Source: SZUA-117 sp964630795
Lineage (GTDB): Bacteria; Pseudomonadota; Gammaproteobacteria; Steroidobacterales; Woeseiaceae
Length of the DNA stretch: 64,000 nucleotides
Direction: 5' to 3'
Assembly: GCA_964630795.1 (NCBI GenBank)
Contig: CAZVWF010000001.1
Location: forward strand, 49,011-113,010
Shown: one piece after another, positions 7,899 through 16,179 of the stretch
Layout of the letters: the number at the start of each line of letters is the position of its first letter
How positions within the stretch are numbered: position 1 is the first letter of the stretch
Position numbers and translations under genes: made by a program
Notes under the pieces: model-generated
The model's input: only the letters and a program-made list of their open reading frames with translations
Told to the model about the DNA's origin: nothing
Database searches by the model: none

Positions 7899-10055
7899 TT
7901 ATGTATTGTCTCGTCCAACGCGAAGGACGTTCGGCATCTTGCGAATATTTCGTATGATCTGCGCAAGGTGGGTTCGGTCCCGCACCTGGAACAGGAAGAC
8001 CATCACGGACACGTCGGGATTGGGATTCAACACCGACACTTCCTCGATGTTCGAGTCGGAATCTGCAATGACGGCAGCGATTTCGGCAAGGACGCCCGTC
8101 TTGTTAACGGTCTCGACATGAATCTGGCTCATGAAGTCCTGATCCAGGTCAGCCTCCCAGCTTACGGTCAGCCACTTCTCGGGCTGCTTCCTGAAGTTGA
8201 TGAGGTTGCCACAGGAATTTCGATGGATGACGACACCGCGGCCGGCGCTCAGATAACCCATGACGTCATCGCCCGGAATCGGGTGACAACATTTCGCGTA
8301 ACTAACCACCATGCCTTCCGTTCCCGCGATCACCAGGCTTGTTGGTGCTGGTTTTTTGTCTTCGGCCCTGTCGCCTGTCAGGAAACGTGCGGTTAATGGT
8401 GCAAGGCGTTCGCCCAGACCAATCTGTCCGAACAGGTCGGCGGGTTCCTCGAGACCGAGCTCATCGAGCGCTTCACGTAATCGGACCTTGCCCACTTTGC
8501 GCAGCGATGACTTGAGATCCTTCAACGCACGATCGAGCAGGCGTTTGCCGAGATCCTCGGATTCGCTCACACGCATATTCTTCATGTGCTGGCGAATGGC
8601 CGATCGGGCCTTCGCCGTCATGACGAAGCTCACCCAGCTGGGATTCGGTTTGGCGCCTCTCGCCGTAATGATCTCGACGGTCTGGCTGTTATGCAGGGTA
8701 GTGCGTAATGGCACCAGCGTTCGGTCGACCTTGGCTGCTACGCAACGGTTACCGATGTCGGTATGTACCGCGTAGGCGAAGTCGACCACCGTCGCGCCCT
8801 TCGGCAGGGGCATGATGTCGCCATTGGGCGTGAATACGTAGATCTTGTCAGGGAACAGATCGACCTTAACGCTCTCGAGGAACTCCTCGGAGGTGCCGGT
8901 CCTTTGAATCTCCTCGAGCCGCGCCAGCCAGTCGCGTGCGCGTATCTGTGGCGTCGCTGTCGTCTTGTCGATCGCTTTGTACTGCCAGTGTGCCGCAACG
9001 CCGGCCTCGGCAACCCGGTCCATGTTCGCCGTGCGGATCTGGACCTCGAGCGGCAGCCCCTTCGGCCCGAACAGCGTCGTGTGCAATGACTGGTAGCCGT
9101 TGATTCGCGGAATGGCGATGTAGTCCTTGAATCGCCCCGGCATCGGTTTGTACAGACCATGCACGATGCCAAGCAGTCGGTAGCAGGTATTGACGTCATC
9201 CACGACAATGCGAAATCCGTATACATCAACGACATCGCTCAAAAGCCGCTTTTTGCCAGCCATCTTTTTGTAGATGCTGTAAAGGTGTTTCTCGCGTCCG
9301 CGCACCTCGCCATCGATACCTTCTTCCTGCATCGCCTTCATGATGCGCTCGGAAATGCGCTTGACGATCTGGCGCTGGCTGCCTTTGTTACGTTTCAGCG
9401 CGTTTTTCAGAACCGAATACCGGAAGGGATAAAGGTAACGGAAGCCGAGGTCTTCGAGCAGCACCTTCATGTGATTGATGCCCAGGCGGTTGGCGATCGG
9501 TGCGTAAATATCCAGTGTTTCACGGGCGATGCGGGCCTGTTTCTCTCGCGGCATCGCCTCCAGCGTTTCCATGTTATGAAGGCGGTCCGCAAGTTTGACG
9601 AGAATGACGCGAATATCCTCGATCATCGCGAGCATCATTTTGCGAAAACTTTCGGCCTGCGCTTCGGTGCGGCTCGTGAATTCCATCTGGTCCAGCTTGC
9701 TAACACCGTCGACGAGTGCGGCGATTTCCGAATCGAACTGTTCCTCGATCTCCGTTATCGAAAACTCGGTGTCTTCGATGACATCGTGAAGAATGGCAGC
9801 GGCGATGGTCTGGCCATCGAAGTGCATGTCGGCAAGCGTCTGGGCGACGGCAACCGGATGGGAGATGTAGGGCTCGCCCGACACCCGCGTCTGCCCCTGG
9901 TGGGCCAGCGCGCCAAACTCGTAGGACTTCATCACCTGCTCGATATCCTCGGCAGGCATGTACGCTTCCAGCGTCTCGACGAGCTGCTTTATATCCCTCC
10001 TACGTCGGGGCGACGTACCAGGCAGTTTCGACAGGAGGGCAGCTGCGTAATCCAT
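7899..10055 (-). CDS. spoT: Bifunctional (p)ppGpp synthetase/hydrolase SpoT
   Basis: Balances the alarmone (p)ppGpp during starvation. The 718 aa protein has the full RelA/SpoT layout: HD hydrolase domain with ISHPVAVA and catalytic HDVIED (90-95); synthetase domain with MPGRFKDYIAIPRINGYQSLHT and EVQIRT; TGS domain beginning IYVFTPNGDIMPLPKGATVVDFAYAVH; and a C-terminal ACT domain. The intact HDxxED motif favours SpoT over RelA. It lies 39 bases downstream of rpoZ, the standard gmk-rpoZ-spoT arrangement, which couples alarmone metabolism to a polymerase subunit that binds ppGpp. Confidence 0.97.
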   Translation of the reverse strand: MDYAAALLSKLPGTSPRRRRDIKQLVETLEAYMPAEDIEQVMKSYEFGALAHQGQTRVSGEPYISHPVAVAQTLADMHFDGQTIAAAILHDVIEDTEFSITEIEEQFDSEIAALVDGVSKLDQMEFTSRTEAQAESFRKMMLAMIEDIRVILVKLADRLHNMETLEAMPREKQARIARETLDIYAPIANRLGINHMKVLLEDLGFRYLYPFRYSVLKNALKRNKGSQRQIVKRISERIMKAMQEEGIDGEVRGREKHLYSIYKKMAGKKRLLSDVVDVYGFRIVVDDVNTCYRLLGIVHGLYKPMPGRFKDYIAIPRINGYQSLHTTLFGPKGLPLEVQIRTANMDRVAEAGVAAHWQYKAIDKTTATPQIRARDWLARLEEIQRTGTSEEFLESVKVDLFPDKIYVFTPNGDIMPLPKGATVVDFAYAVHTDIGNRCVAAKVDRTLVPLRTTLHNSQTVEIITARGAKPNPSWVSFVMTAKARSAIRQHMKNMRVSESEDLGKRLLDRALKDLKSSLRKVGKVRLREALDELGLEEPADLFGQIGLGERLAPLTARFLTGDRAEDKKPAPTSLVIAGTEGMVVSYAKCCHPIPGDDVMGYLSAGRGVVIHRNSCGNLINFRKQPEKWLTVSWEADLDQDFMSQIHVETVNKTGVLAEIAAVIADSDSNIEEVSVLNPNPDVSVMVFLFQVRDRTHLAQIIRNIRKMPNVLRVGRDNT

Positions 10056-10094
10056 AGCTCATCTTAACGCGTGGCTATGGTTTTCGGGCGACGT

Positions 10095-10376
10095 TTAGTC
10101 GCCGATAGAGATTCCGCGCATGGGCAGGAAGTCATCGGCCACTTCCGGTTGCATGAACTCTTCCGTGGAGGGCTGCTCGATCTCCTCCAGGATGGCCGGC
10201 GTGATATGACCATCAGCGATCTCGCGAAGCGCGATAACGGTGGGTTTGTCGTTCTCAAGTTCGACCAGGGCGTCGGCGCCATGCGCGACGCGGCGGGCCC
10301 GTTTGGCAGCCACGAGCACCATTTCAAAAATGTTGTCGATGTTTTCCAGACAATCTTCGACCGTAATTCTGGCCAT
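10095..10376 (-). CDS. rpoZ: DNA-directed RNA polymerase subunit omega
   Basis: Smallest core polymerase subunit; it chaperones beta-prime and contributes to the first ppGpp site. It has 93 aa, with the family opening MARITVEDCLENIDNIFEMVLVAAKRAR and the REIADG segment. The C-terminal tail is acidic. It lies between gmk and spoT on the same strand. Confidence 0.96.
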   Translation of the reverse strand: MARITVEDCLENIDNIFEMVLVAAKRARRVAHGADALVELENDKPTVIALREIADGHITPAILEEIEQPSTEEFMQPEVADDFLPMRGISIGD

Positions 10377-10463
10377 GAAACCTTAACTCCAAATCCTGTA
10401 GGGGCCGGCCCGGCGGGCACTATTCAAACCCGGGACTCACCAGTTTATCGCAGAACCGTCAGC

Positions 10464-11087
10464 CTAAACCAGTATATTTTTAACCCGTTCCGCGAGGGCG
10501 GGATTGCTGGCCCGCGAATTCCGGCTCTCGCCCTCGATGATGGCCTGGAGATCCTCGACCGCCTGGTCGAGGTCGTCGTTGATGATGACGTGGTCAAATT
10601 CGTGCCAGTGGGACATGTCACCCAGGGCGTCCCGCAGCCGACGTTCGATCACCTCGTCGGAATCCGTCTTTCGCCCGCGCAGCCGTCGTTCCAGTTCCGG
10701 GCGGGATGGCGGCAGGATGAAGACAGTCACGCAACCAGGCATCGAGGCCCGCACCTGTTCTGCACCCTGCCAGTCGATTTCCAGCAGGACATGATTGCCC
10801 CTGTCAATGTGTTCCTCAACCTGGGACCGGCTCGTGCCATAGTGGTTGTCGAACACGATCGCCGATTCGAGCAACTCGCCCTGTTCCTTTAGCGCATTGA
10901 AGGCGTCCTTATCGACGAAGAAATAATCGCGGCCGTGTTCTTCGGTCGATCGCTGTTTGCGCGTCGTGTACGAGATTGAAAACGTCAAGGAAGGGTTCTT
11001 CTCGATCAGTTTCTTGACGAGCGTCGTCTTGCCGGCACCCGATGGTGCCGCGATGACGAAAAGCGAGGCGTTAGCGGTCACGGACAT
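10464..11087 (-). CDS. gmk: Guanylate kinase
   Basis: Phosphorylates GMP/dGMP to GDP/dGDP, feeding GTP and (p)ppGpp pools. It has 207 aa. The P-loop is APSGAGKTT (14-22). The GMP-binding region reads SISYTTRKQR, with GRDYFFVD and ESAIVFDNHYGTS, and the lid is RLRGRKTDSDEVIERR. The ATG overlaps the TAA stop of yicC by one base (TAATG), which implies translational coupling. Confidence 0.97.
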   Translation of the reverse strand: MSVTANASLFVIAAPSGAGKTTLVKKLIEKNPSLTFSISYTTRKQRSTEEHGRDYFFVDKDAFNALKEQGELLESAIVFDNHYGTSRSQVEEHIDRGNHVLLEIDWQGAEQVRASMPGCVTVFILPPSRPELERRLRGRKTDSDEVIERRLRDALGDMSHWHEFDHVIINDDLDQAVEDLQAIIEGESRNSRASNPALAERVKNILV

Positions 11088-11953
11088 TACTCGACGTTCT
11101 GGATTTGTTCCCGCATTTGCTCGATCAGCACCTTCAGGTCGACTGCTGCCTTTGTGGTGTCCGAGTCCGCCGATTTCGAGCCCAGCGTGTTCGCCTCCCG
11201 ATTGAGCTCCTGCATCAGGAAGTCGAGTCGGCGACCGACCGGTTCGTCGCCGGCCAGCGCAGCGCGAACCTCGCTGACATGACTATCCAGGCGGTCGAGT
11301 TCCTCGTCGACGTCGAGTTTCTGGGCAATCAGCGCCAGCTCGGTCTCAAGCCGTGCCGGATCTGCGTCGATATCGAGCTTGTCGATTCGCTCCTTTTGCC
11401 TGGCGTGAACCGCATCGAGAACTGCGGGCATTCGCTCCCGGACAGTGGCGGCGATCGACAGGATCTCGGCAAGACGGGCTTCAATCATTCCGGCGATGCG
11501 GCCGCCTTCGCTGGCACGCATATCGACCATGGCCTGCAATGCCTTTTCCATCAGCGCCAGCGATTCCGCAAACAAGGGTTCCGTATCGACCTCCGGTTCG
11601 GCGACAACGCCCGGCCAACGCAGGACATCGACCGGGTCCAGGGGTTGCGAGTCGGGCAGGAGTTTTGAAATCTCTCCAGCACGCGCTGCGATTTGTGCAA
11701 CGAGTTCCTCGTTGAGGTTCAGCTCTTCCTTGTTACTGCCGCCGCGCTTCAGGTAGATGGAACACTCGACCTTGCCGCGCTTCAGCGATGCTCCGATGCG
11801 GTTGCGCAGATCGAGCTCTTTTGCTCGCAGCTCCTCCGGCAGACGAAACTGGACGTCGAGATAACGGTGGTTCACCGCGCGCATCTCGCAAGTCATCGTG
11901 CCGAAGGCCGTTTCGGCGGTCTCACGGGCAAAGCCCGTCATACTGTTCAACAT
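11087..11953 (-). CDS. yicC: YicC family endoribonuclease
   Basis: Member of the YicC/YloC family, recently assigned endoribonuclease activity on small RNAs and mRNAs. It has 288 aa with the diagnostic start MLNSMTGFARE, the conserved MRAVNHRYLDVQFRLPEELR and the C-terminal DFLMQELNREANTLGSKS. The central region is strongly helical. It is the first gene of the minus-strand run to recG/ubiA. The 188 bases between it and the divergent phosphatase gene must hold both promoters. Confidence 0.95.
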   Translation of the reverse strand: MLNSMTGFARETAETAFGTMTCEMRAVNHRYLDVQFRLPEELRAKELDLRNRIGASLKRGKVECSIYLKRGGSNKEELNLNEELVAQIAARAGEISKLLPDSQPLDPVDVLRWPGVVAEPEVDTEPLFAESLALMEKALQAMVDMRASEGGRIAGMIEARLAEILSIAATVRERMPAVLDAVHARQKERIDKLDIDADPARLETELALIAQKLDVDEELDRLDSHVSEVRAALAGDEPVGRRLDFLMQELNREANTLGSKSADSDTTKAAVDLKVLIEQMREQIQNVE

Positions 11954-12141
11954 GAAAAATCCCGGGACATACGCAATTTCTGGTGTTCCATCACAGTCCG
12001 GACACGACGGTCCCGCAATAATGGAGCCGCAAAACTACAGGCGGTATCGTTGCAGCGTATCTGTGGTTTTTTTTATTCAGGCTTTTATTTTAAGCTGACT
12101 GGCTGACTCGGGCCAGCAAATTAAGGTCAATCGTCCCGGTA

Positions 12142-12888
12142 ATGAAAATCGAATACACAAAAGTGTCTGCGCTGGGCGATCGGCAGGACAACCAGGACCG
12201 GGCCGCGGTCATTGTTTCGGAGCATGCCGCGATCATGCTCGTTTTCGATGGTATGGGTGGTCATGCAGACGGCGCCATCGCTGCGGAAGTCGGGATGAAG
12301 ACGGTCCAGAACCTGTTTACTTCTGCCAGTCTGCCGCTCCTGGATCCCCAGGGCTTTCTCTATATGGCGTTGTCCCAGGCGCATGATGAAGTGGTGAAGC
12401 TGGGTCAGGACCACGAAGTGGACCTCAGGCCCCGGGCGACCTGCGCGGTTTGCCTCGTCCAGGAAACCGGCAGTTGGTGGGCGCATATTGGCGATAGTCG
12501 CATTTACCTGATGCGGAAGGGTCGTGTCGTTACCCGGTCCCGGGACCACAGTCACGTCGAGGTACTGATCCAGGAAGGGGCCATTACCGAAGAGGAAGCG
12601 CTGATTCATCCGATGCGGAATTTTGTCGAGTGCTGCATCGGCGGCGATGCACCGGTACCGGACATGAGCATCACCCGGAAAATGCCTTTGAACGACGGCG
12701 ACGTGCTGCTCGCATGTTCAGACGGATTATGGTCGGGGATGAGCAACTCGGAAATCGCCAGGATCTCCGCGCGTACATCCACGGGCCTTGCGGAAAATCT
12801 CAAGTCGCTGAGCATGAAGGCGCTGGCGGTGAATGCGCCTTACAGCGATAACACGACCGGTATCGCGCTGCTCTGGCTCGAGGACTGA
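12142..12888 (+). CDS. PP2C-type serine/threonine protein phosphatase
   Basis: Soluble metal-dependent phosphatase of the bacterial Stp/PrpC type, 248 aa. All metal-binding motifs are visible: RQDNQD near residue 16, VFDGMGGHADG (about 34-44), IGDSRIYLMRKG, ACSDGLWSGMS and the C-terminal SDNTTGI. There is no transmembrane segment and no fused kinase. PP2C genes are often beside an eukaryotic-like kinase or a type VI secretion locus; here neither is in the window, so the substrate is unknown. It is preceded by AT-rich sequence (12055-12095) and followed by rph, perhaps in one transcript. Confidence 0.92.
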   Translation: MKIEYTKVSALGDRQDNQDRAAVIVSEHAAIMLVFDGMGGHADGAIAAEVGMKTVQNLFTSASLPLLDPQGFLYMALSQAHDEVVKLGQDHEVDLRPRATCAVCLVQETGSWWAHIGDSRIYLMRKGRVVTRSRDHSHVEVLIQEGAITEEEALIHPMRNFVECCIGGDAPVPDMSITRKMPLNDGDVLLACSDGLWSGMSNSEIARISARTSTGLAENLKSLSMKALAVNAPYSDNTTGIALLWLED

Positions 12889-12982
12889 TTGTCCATCCGA
12901 ATTCGCAGTCGGCACGAAAATCTCCCCAATTCGATCGCGCAATAGCGGTTACACTTCGACCTGATTGGCAGGAGAAGACTTC

Positions 12983-13705
12983 ATGAGACCCAGTGGTCGC
13001 GCAGCGGATGAATTACGGCCGGTGCAATTCATCGTCGATTACACCAAGCATGCAGCCGGCAGCGTGCTGGCGGCGTTCGGTGACACCCGGGTGCTTTGCA
13101 CCGCGAGCGTGGAAAACCGTGTGCCGCCATGGCTACGTGGTGGTGGCACAGGCTGGGTGACCGGTGAGTACGGCATGTTGCCTGGCTCGACGCATACGCG
13201 CTCGGGTCGCGAGGCAGCACGTGGCAAGCAGTCCGGAAGAACCCAGGAAATTCAGCGGCTCATCGGTCGGTCGCTGCGTGCGGCGAGCGACCTGTCTGCG
13301 TTGGGCGAACGAACCGTAACGCTGGACTGCGATGTGCTGCAGGCGGATGGCGGAACGAGAACTGCCGCAATCAGCGGCGCCTTTGTTGCCTTTCGGGTGG
13401 CGATGAATCGGTTGTGCAGCGACGGAAATCTGAAAAAGAACCCGGTGCACGGTCGGATCGCGGCGGTGTCTGTGGGTATTTTCGAAGGCACGCCTGTACT
13501 TGACCTGGACTACGACGAAGACTCGCAGGCGGAGACCGACATGAACATCGTCATGAACGACGCGGGAAAATTTATCGAAGTGCAGGGCACCGCGGAAGGC
13601 CATGCATTCGACCGAAAAGAATTCGATGCATTACTGGCGCTTGCGACGAAAGGAATCGACGAGATTGTCGAAGCTCAGCTAAAGGCCATCGATTCGGCGC
13701 GCTGA
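12983..13705 (+). CDS. rph: Ribonuclease PH
   Basis: Phosphate-dependent 3'-5' exoribonuclease that trims tRNA 3' ends. In the 240 aa form, MRPSGRAADELRPV, EYGMLPGSTHTR, LDCDVLQADGGTRTA and AETDMNIVMN match E. coli RNase PH almost block by block. ATG 12983 is chosen over the in-frame TTG at 12965 because AGGAGAAG ends 5 bases before it and family proteins start MRP. rdgB follows after 6 bases, an order conserved in many bacteria. Confidence 0.97.
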   Translation: MRPSGRAADELRPVQFIVDYTKHAAGSVLAAFGDTRVLCTASVENRVPPWLRGGGTGWVTGEYGMLPGSTHTRSGREAARGKQSGRTQEIQRLIGRSLRAASDLSALGERTVTLDCDVLQADGGTRTAAISGAFVAFRVAMNRLCSDGNLKKNPVHGRIAAVSVGIFEGTPVLDLDYDEDSQAETDMNIVMNDAGKFIEVQGTAEGHAFDRKEFDALLALATKGIDEIVEAQLKAIDSAR

Positions 13706-13711
13706 GCTGCC

Positions 13712-14317
13712 GTGAACAGGATCGTACTGGCGTCCGGCAACGCGGGAAAAATCCGGGAGATTGCCGACATCTTCTCGGAGCTCGAGATCGACATCGTCTC
13801 CCAGGCCTCATTAGGCGTCGAGTCTCCCGAAGAAACCGAGGATACGTTTACGGGCAATGCGCTCTTAAAAGCGCGTTTTGCCGCTCTGCGGTCAGGACTG
13901 CCTGCGATGGCAGACGACTCCGGTATATCAGTCGACGCACTGGGAGGCAGACCCGGTGTGCGTTCTGCACGCTATGCGGGCGACGACGCGACCGATGAGG
14001 AAAACCTCGACCTGTTGTTGCAGGAACTCGCGGATGTGCCGGATGATGAACGCGGTGCCGGCTTTCATTGTGCAGCCGTCCTGGTGTGGCCCGACGAGGC
14101 GCATGAGGACATTGTTGTCGAGGCGGTGTGGCGCGGCCAGATTCTCCATGAGCGGCGCGGCGGCGGCGGGTTTGGCTACGACCCGGTTTTCCTGGATCCC
14201 GGTCAACAGAAGACTGGCGCCGAGTTGACGCGCGAGGAAAAGAACCGCATCAGTCACAGGGGGAAGGCGTTTCGCACTTTGCGTGACCAGGTGCGGGAAC
14301 TCGCCCGAACCGGGTGA
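13712..14317 (+). CDS. rdgB: dITP/XTP pyrophosphatase (RdgB/HAM1 family)
   Basis: Hydrolyses non-canonical purine triphosphates (dITP, XTP) to keep them out of DNA and RNA. It has 201 aa. Family motifs: LASGNAGKIREI at the start, ADDSGISVDALGGRPGVRSARYAG, the catalytic GGGGFGYDPVF and C-terminal ISHRGKA. It starts at GTG 13712. The TGA stop overlaps the ATG of the next gene, so hemW is probably translationally coupled. Confidence 0.96.
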   Translation: MNRIVLASGNAGKIREIADIFSELEIDIVSQASLGVESPEETEDTFTGNALLKARFAALRSGLPAMADDSGISVDALGGRPGVRSARYAGDDATDEENLDLLLQELADVPDDERGAGFHCAAVLVWPDEAHEDIVVEAVWRGQILHERRGGGGFGYDPVFLDPGQQKTGAELTREEKNRISHRGKAFRTLRDQVRELARTG

Positions 14318-15474
14318 TGGCCGCCGGTTTTCCACCCCTCTCCCTGTATCTGCATCTTCCGTGGTGCGTTCGAAAGTGTCCGTACTGTGACTTCAATTCC
14401 CATCGTGCCGGCGATAGCGCACAGAAAGATCGTTACGTCGCTGCACTGATAGCAGACATCGACCAGGAAGCCTTGCGGGCGGGGCGTCGATCGATCGAAA
14501 CGGTTTTTCTTGGTGGCGGTACGCCCAGCTTTTTCAGCCCGGAAGAAATTGACCGGATCATCAGTGCGTGCAGAGACAGGCTCTCGCTGGCCTCCGACTG
14601 CGAGATCACGATGGAAACCAATCCGGGCACGGTGGAGCATGGCAATCTCGCGATGTACCGCCAGGCTGGGGTGACACGACTTTCCATCGGTGCGCAGAGT
14701 TTCAACGCGGAGATGTTGAATGTCCTCGGCCGTATTCACGGCGCGGAGGAAATAAAGAAGACCTGCGAAGAGGCGGACAAGGCCGGCTTCGACAGCATCA
14801 ACGTTGACCTGATGTTTGCGCTGCCCGGCCAGGATCTCGCCAAAGCGACAGCCGACATTGAATCATTGCTCGAACTCTCTCCGTCACACATCTCCTGGTA
14901 CCAGCTAACGCTGGAGCCCAACACGGTTTTCCACCGCAGACCGCCGCCGGACATGCCCGATGAAGATCTTGCGTGGGATATCCAGGAAACCGGCAGGCAA
15001 TTGCTGGTCGCCGCCGGTTATGAACAATACGAGGTCTCGGCGTTCGCCCGACCGGGTCACGTGTGCCGCCACAATCTCAATTACTGGCAATTCGGTGACT
15101 ATCTTGCGGCGGGTGCCGGCGCGCACGGCAAGATCACCGACCGCGATGGCGTCATTCGACGATACCGCAAACCCGCCAATCCCCTGTCCTACATTGAACA
15201 GGCGGAGGCCACCACCCTCGATCCGGCCACGGATACCGTGTCCGGAGCCGATGCCGGATTTGAATTCATGCTGAACGCACTTCGCTTGTCGGCAGGCGTT
15301 TCCCCGTCGCTGCTGGCGGAGCGAACCGGGCTCGAGCTGGACAGTCTGAGCGAGCAAATCGACGCGGCGGTGGCGGACGGATTGCTCGAGAATCCGACAA
15401 CGGGCCGTTTGCGCCCGACGGCGGATGGATTTCGCTTGCTCAATGAGTTGCAGGCGCGTTTTTTACCCGAATGA
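14317..15474 (+). CDS. hemW: Radical SAM haem chaperone HemW
   Basis: Radical SAM protein of the oxygen-independent coproporphyrinogen oxidase-like family that carries haem to target enzymes; it is usually not itself an oxidase. It has 385 aa from ATG 14317. The iron-sulfur motif is C17-x3-C21-x2-C24 within LPWCVRKCPYCDFNSH, and GGGTPS, METNPGT and SIGAQSF are the SAM-domain hallmarks. The C-terminal HemN-C domain carries NYWQFGDYLAAGAGAHG. HemW lacks the extra N-terminal region of true HemN, as here. The order rph-rdgB-hemW is common. Confidence 0.94.
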   Translation: MAAGFPPLSLYLHLPWCVRKCPYCDFNSHRAGDSAQKDRYVAALIADIDQEALRAGRRSIETVFLGGGTPSFFSPEEIDRIISACRDRLSLASDCEITMETNPGTVEHGNLAMYRQAGVTRLSIGAQSFNAEMLNVLGRIHGAEEIKKTCEEADKAGFDSINVDLMFALPGQDLAKATADIESLLELSPSHISWYQLTLEPNTVFHRRPPPDMPDEDLAWDIQETGRQLLVAAGYEQYEVSAFARPGHVCRHNLNYWQFGDYLAAGAGAHGKITDRDGVIRRYRKPANPLSYIEQAEATTLDPATDTVSGADAGFEFMLNALRLSAGVSPSLLAERTGLELDSLSEQIDAAVADGLLENPTTGRLRPTADGFRLLNELQARFLPE

Positions 15475-15729
15475 GGGGCCGCCGAGAAAGGAAAAGGGGG
15501 TCCGAGAGCACCGGGGGCGGCGATCCGGGTGCCAAAGCCGTTATGCACAAGAGGCGGTGTCTCCCGGAAATTCCGCAAAATAGACGCAGAAATTCAGCCG
15601 ACTTTGCTAGAATGAACTATAAGTTATTGATTTAAAATTAAATATCAAATTGGACACAAAATAGACATATTCGCAACTACTCTTTAAAAATCCCCACTTA
15701 CGTCATCCGTTCAAATTTTCTTCACAGAG

Positions 15730-15752
15730 TTATCCACAGGATTTGTGGATAA
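15730..15752 (+). promoter_or_regulatory. Pair of inverted perfect DnaA boxes
   Basis: TTATCCACA (15730-15738) and its reverse complement TGTGGATAA (15744-15752) face each other with 5 bases between them. Both equal the strongest DnaA box of E. coli oriC. They end about 20 bases upstream of the rpmE -35 element, a position suited to repression or activation by DnaA. Confidence 0.7.
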
Positions 15753-15772
15753 ATCCCTGCATTCCCGGGGAC

Positions 15773-15801
15773 TTGCGCAACGGGGGGCGTACCTATATGC
15801 T
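15773..15801 (+). promoter_or_regulatory. Candidate rpmE promoter
   Basis: TTGCGC (15773-15778) and TATGCT (15796-15801) are separated by exactly 17 bases and are followed by a GC-rich discriminator (ACGCGCCC), typical of growth-rate-controlled ribosomal genes. The start codon of rpmE is 45 bases downstream. Confidence 0.5.
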
Positions 15802-15846
15802 ACGCGCCCTTTTTCCAGCGCTTGGCCCTGAACAGGAAGACCCGAC

Positions 15847-16050
15847 ATGAAAGCCGATATTCATCCGAACTACAGCGACACCAAGGTGACCTGTAGTTGC
15901 GGCAACGAATTCACCACGCGCAGTGTGCTCGGTGATGACCTCTCCATCGAGGTTTGCTCGGCCTGTCATCCGTTCTATACCGGCAAGCAGAAAATCGTCG
16001 ATTCGGGTGGTCGGGTCGACAAATTCCGCCGCAAGTACGGTATCGGCTAA
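15847..16050 (+). CDS. rpmE: 50S ribosomal protein L31 (zinc-binding type)
   Basis: Large-subunit protein that bridges 50S and 30S. It has 67 aa, with MKADIHPNY, CSCGNEF, CSACHPFYTGKQK and the C-terminal VDKFRRKYG. The four zinc ligands C16, C18, C37 and C40 are present, so this is the C+ form that can store zinc and be swapped for a C- paralogue under Zur control. It lies downstream of the DnaA-box region and has its own candidate promoter. Confidence 0.97.
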   Translation: MKADIHPNYSDTKVTCSCGNEFTTRSVLGDDLSIEVCSACHPFYTGKQKIVDSGGRVDKFRRKYGIG

Positions 16051-16179
16051 CGCAATTATTTGCGTCGCCCTGGGGCAAACACAAAGCTTCACTCATTGCT
16101 CACGTTTCCGGCTTTCGGCACCATGGTGTGTTGCGGGTCGGTGCTTCGCCGTGCCCGGAAAAGAAAGGTTTGAGGATCT

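Larger units (their letters stand above)
15475..15846 (+). other. AT-rich intergenic region with DnaA boxes and an IHF-like site (oriC-like module)
   Basis: The 372-base spacer has no gene. It contains TTATGCACA (15541-15549), an exact IHF-consensus match on the minus strand (15632-15620, AATCAATAACTTA), a block 15611-15660 with 41 of 50 A or T, and two perfect inverted DnaA boxes (15730-15752). The composition contrasts sharply with the GC-rich flanks. Known origins combine these elements, but the flanking genes (hemW, rpmE, gltA) are not typical oriC neighbours, so it could instead be a DnaA-controlled promoter. Confidence 0.5.

Noticed and set aside
9159..10067. 302 aa plus-strand open frame inside spoT
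   Set aside because: Antisense shadow; spoT motifs are complete on the other strand.
16050..16065. Hairpin ACGCAA/TTGCGT right after rpmE as a terminator
   Set aside because: The stem is only 6 bp and no T-run follows; read-through into gltA is likely.
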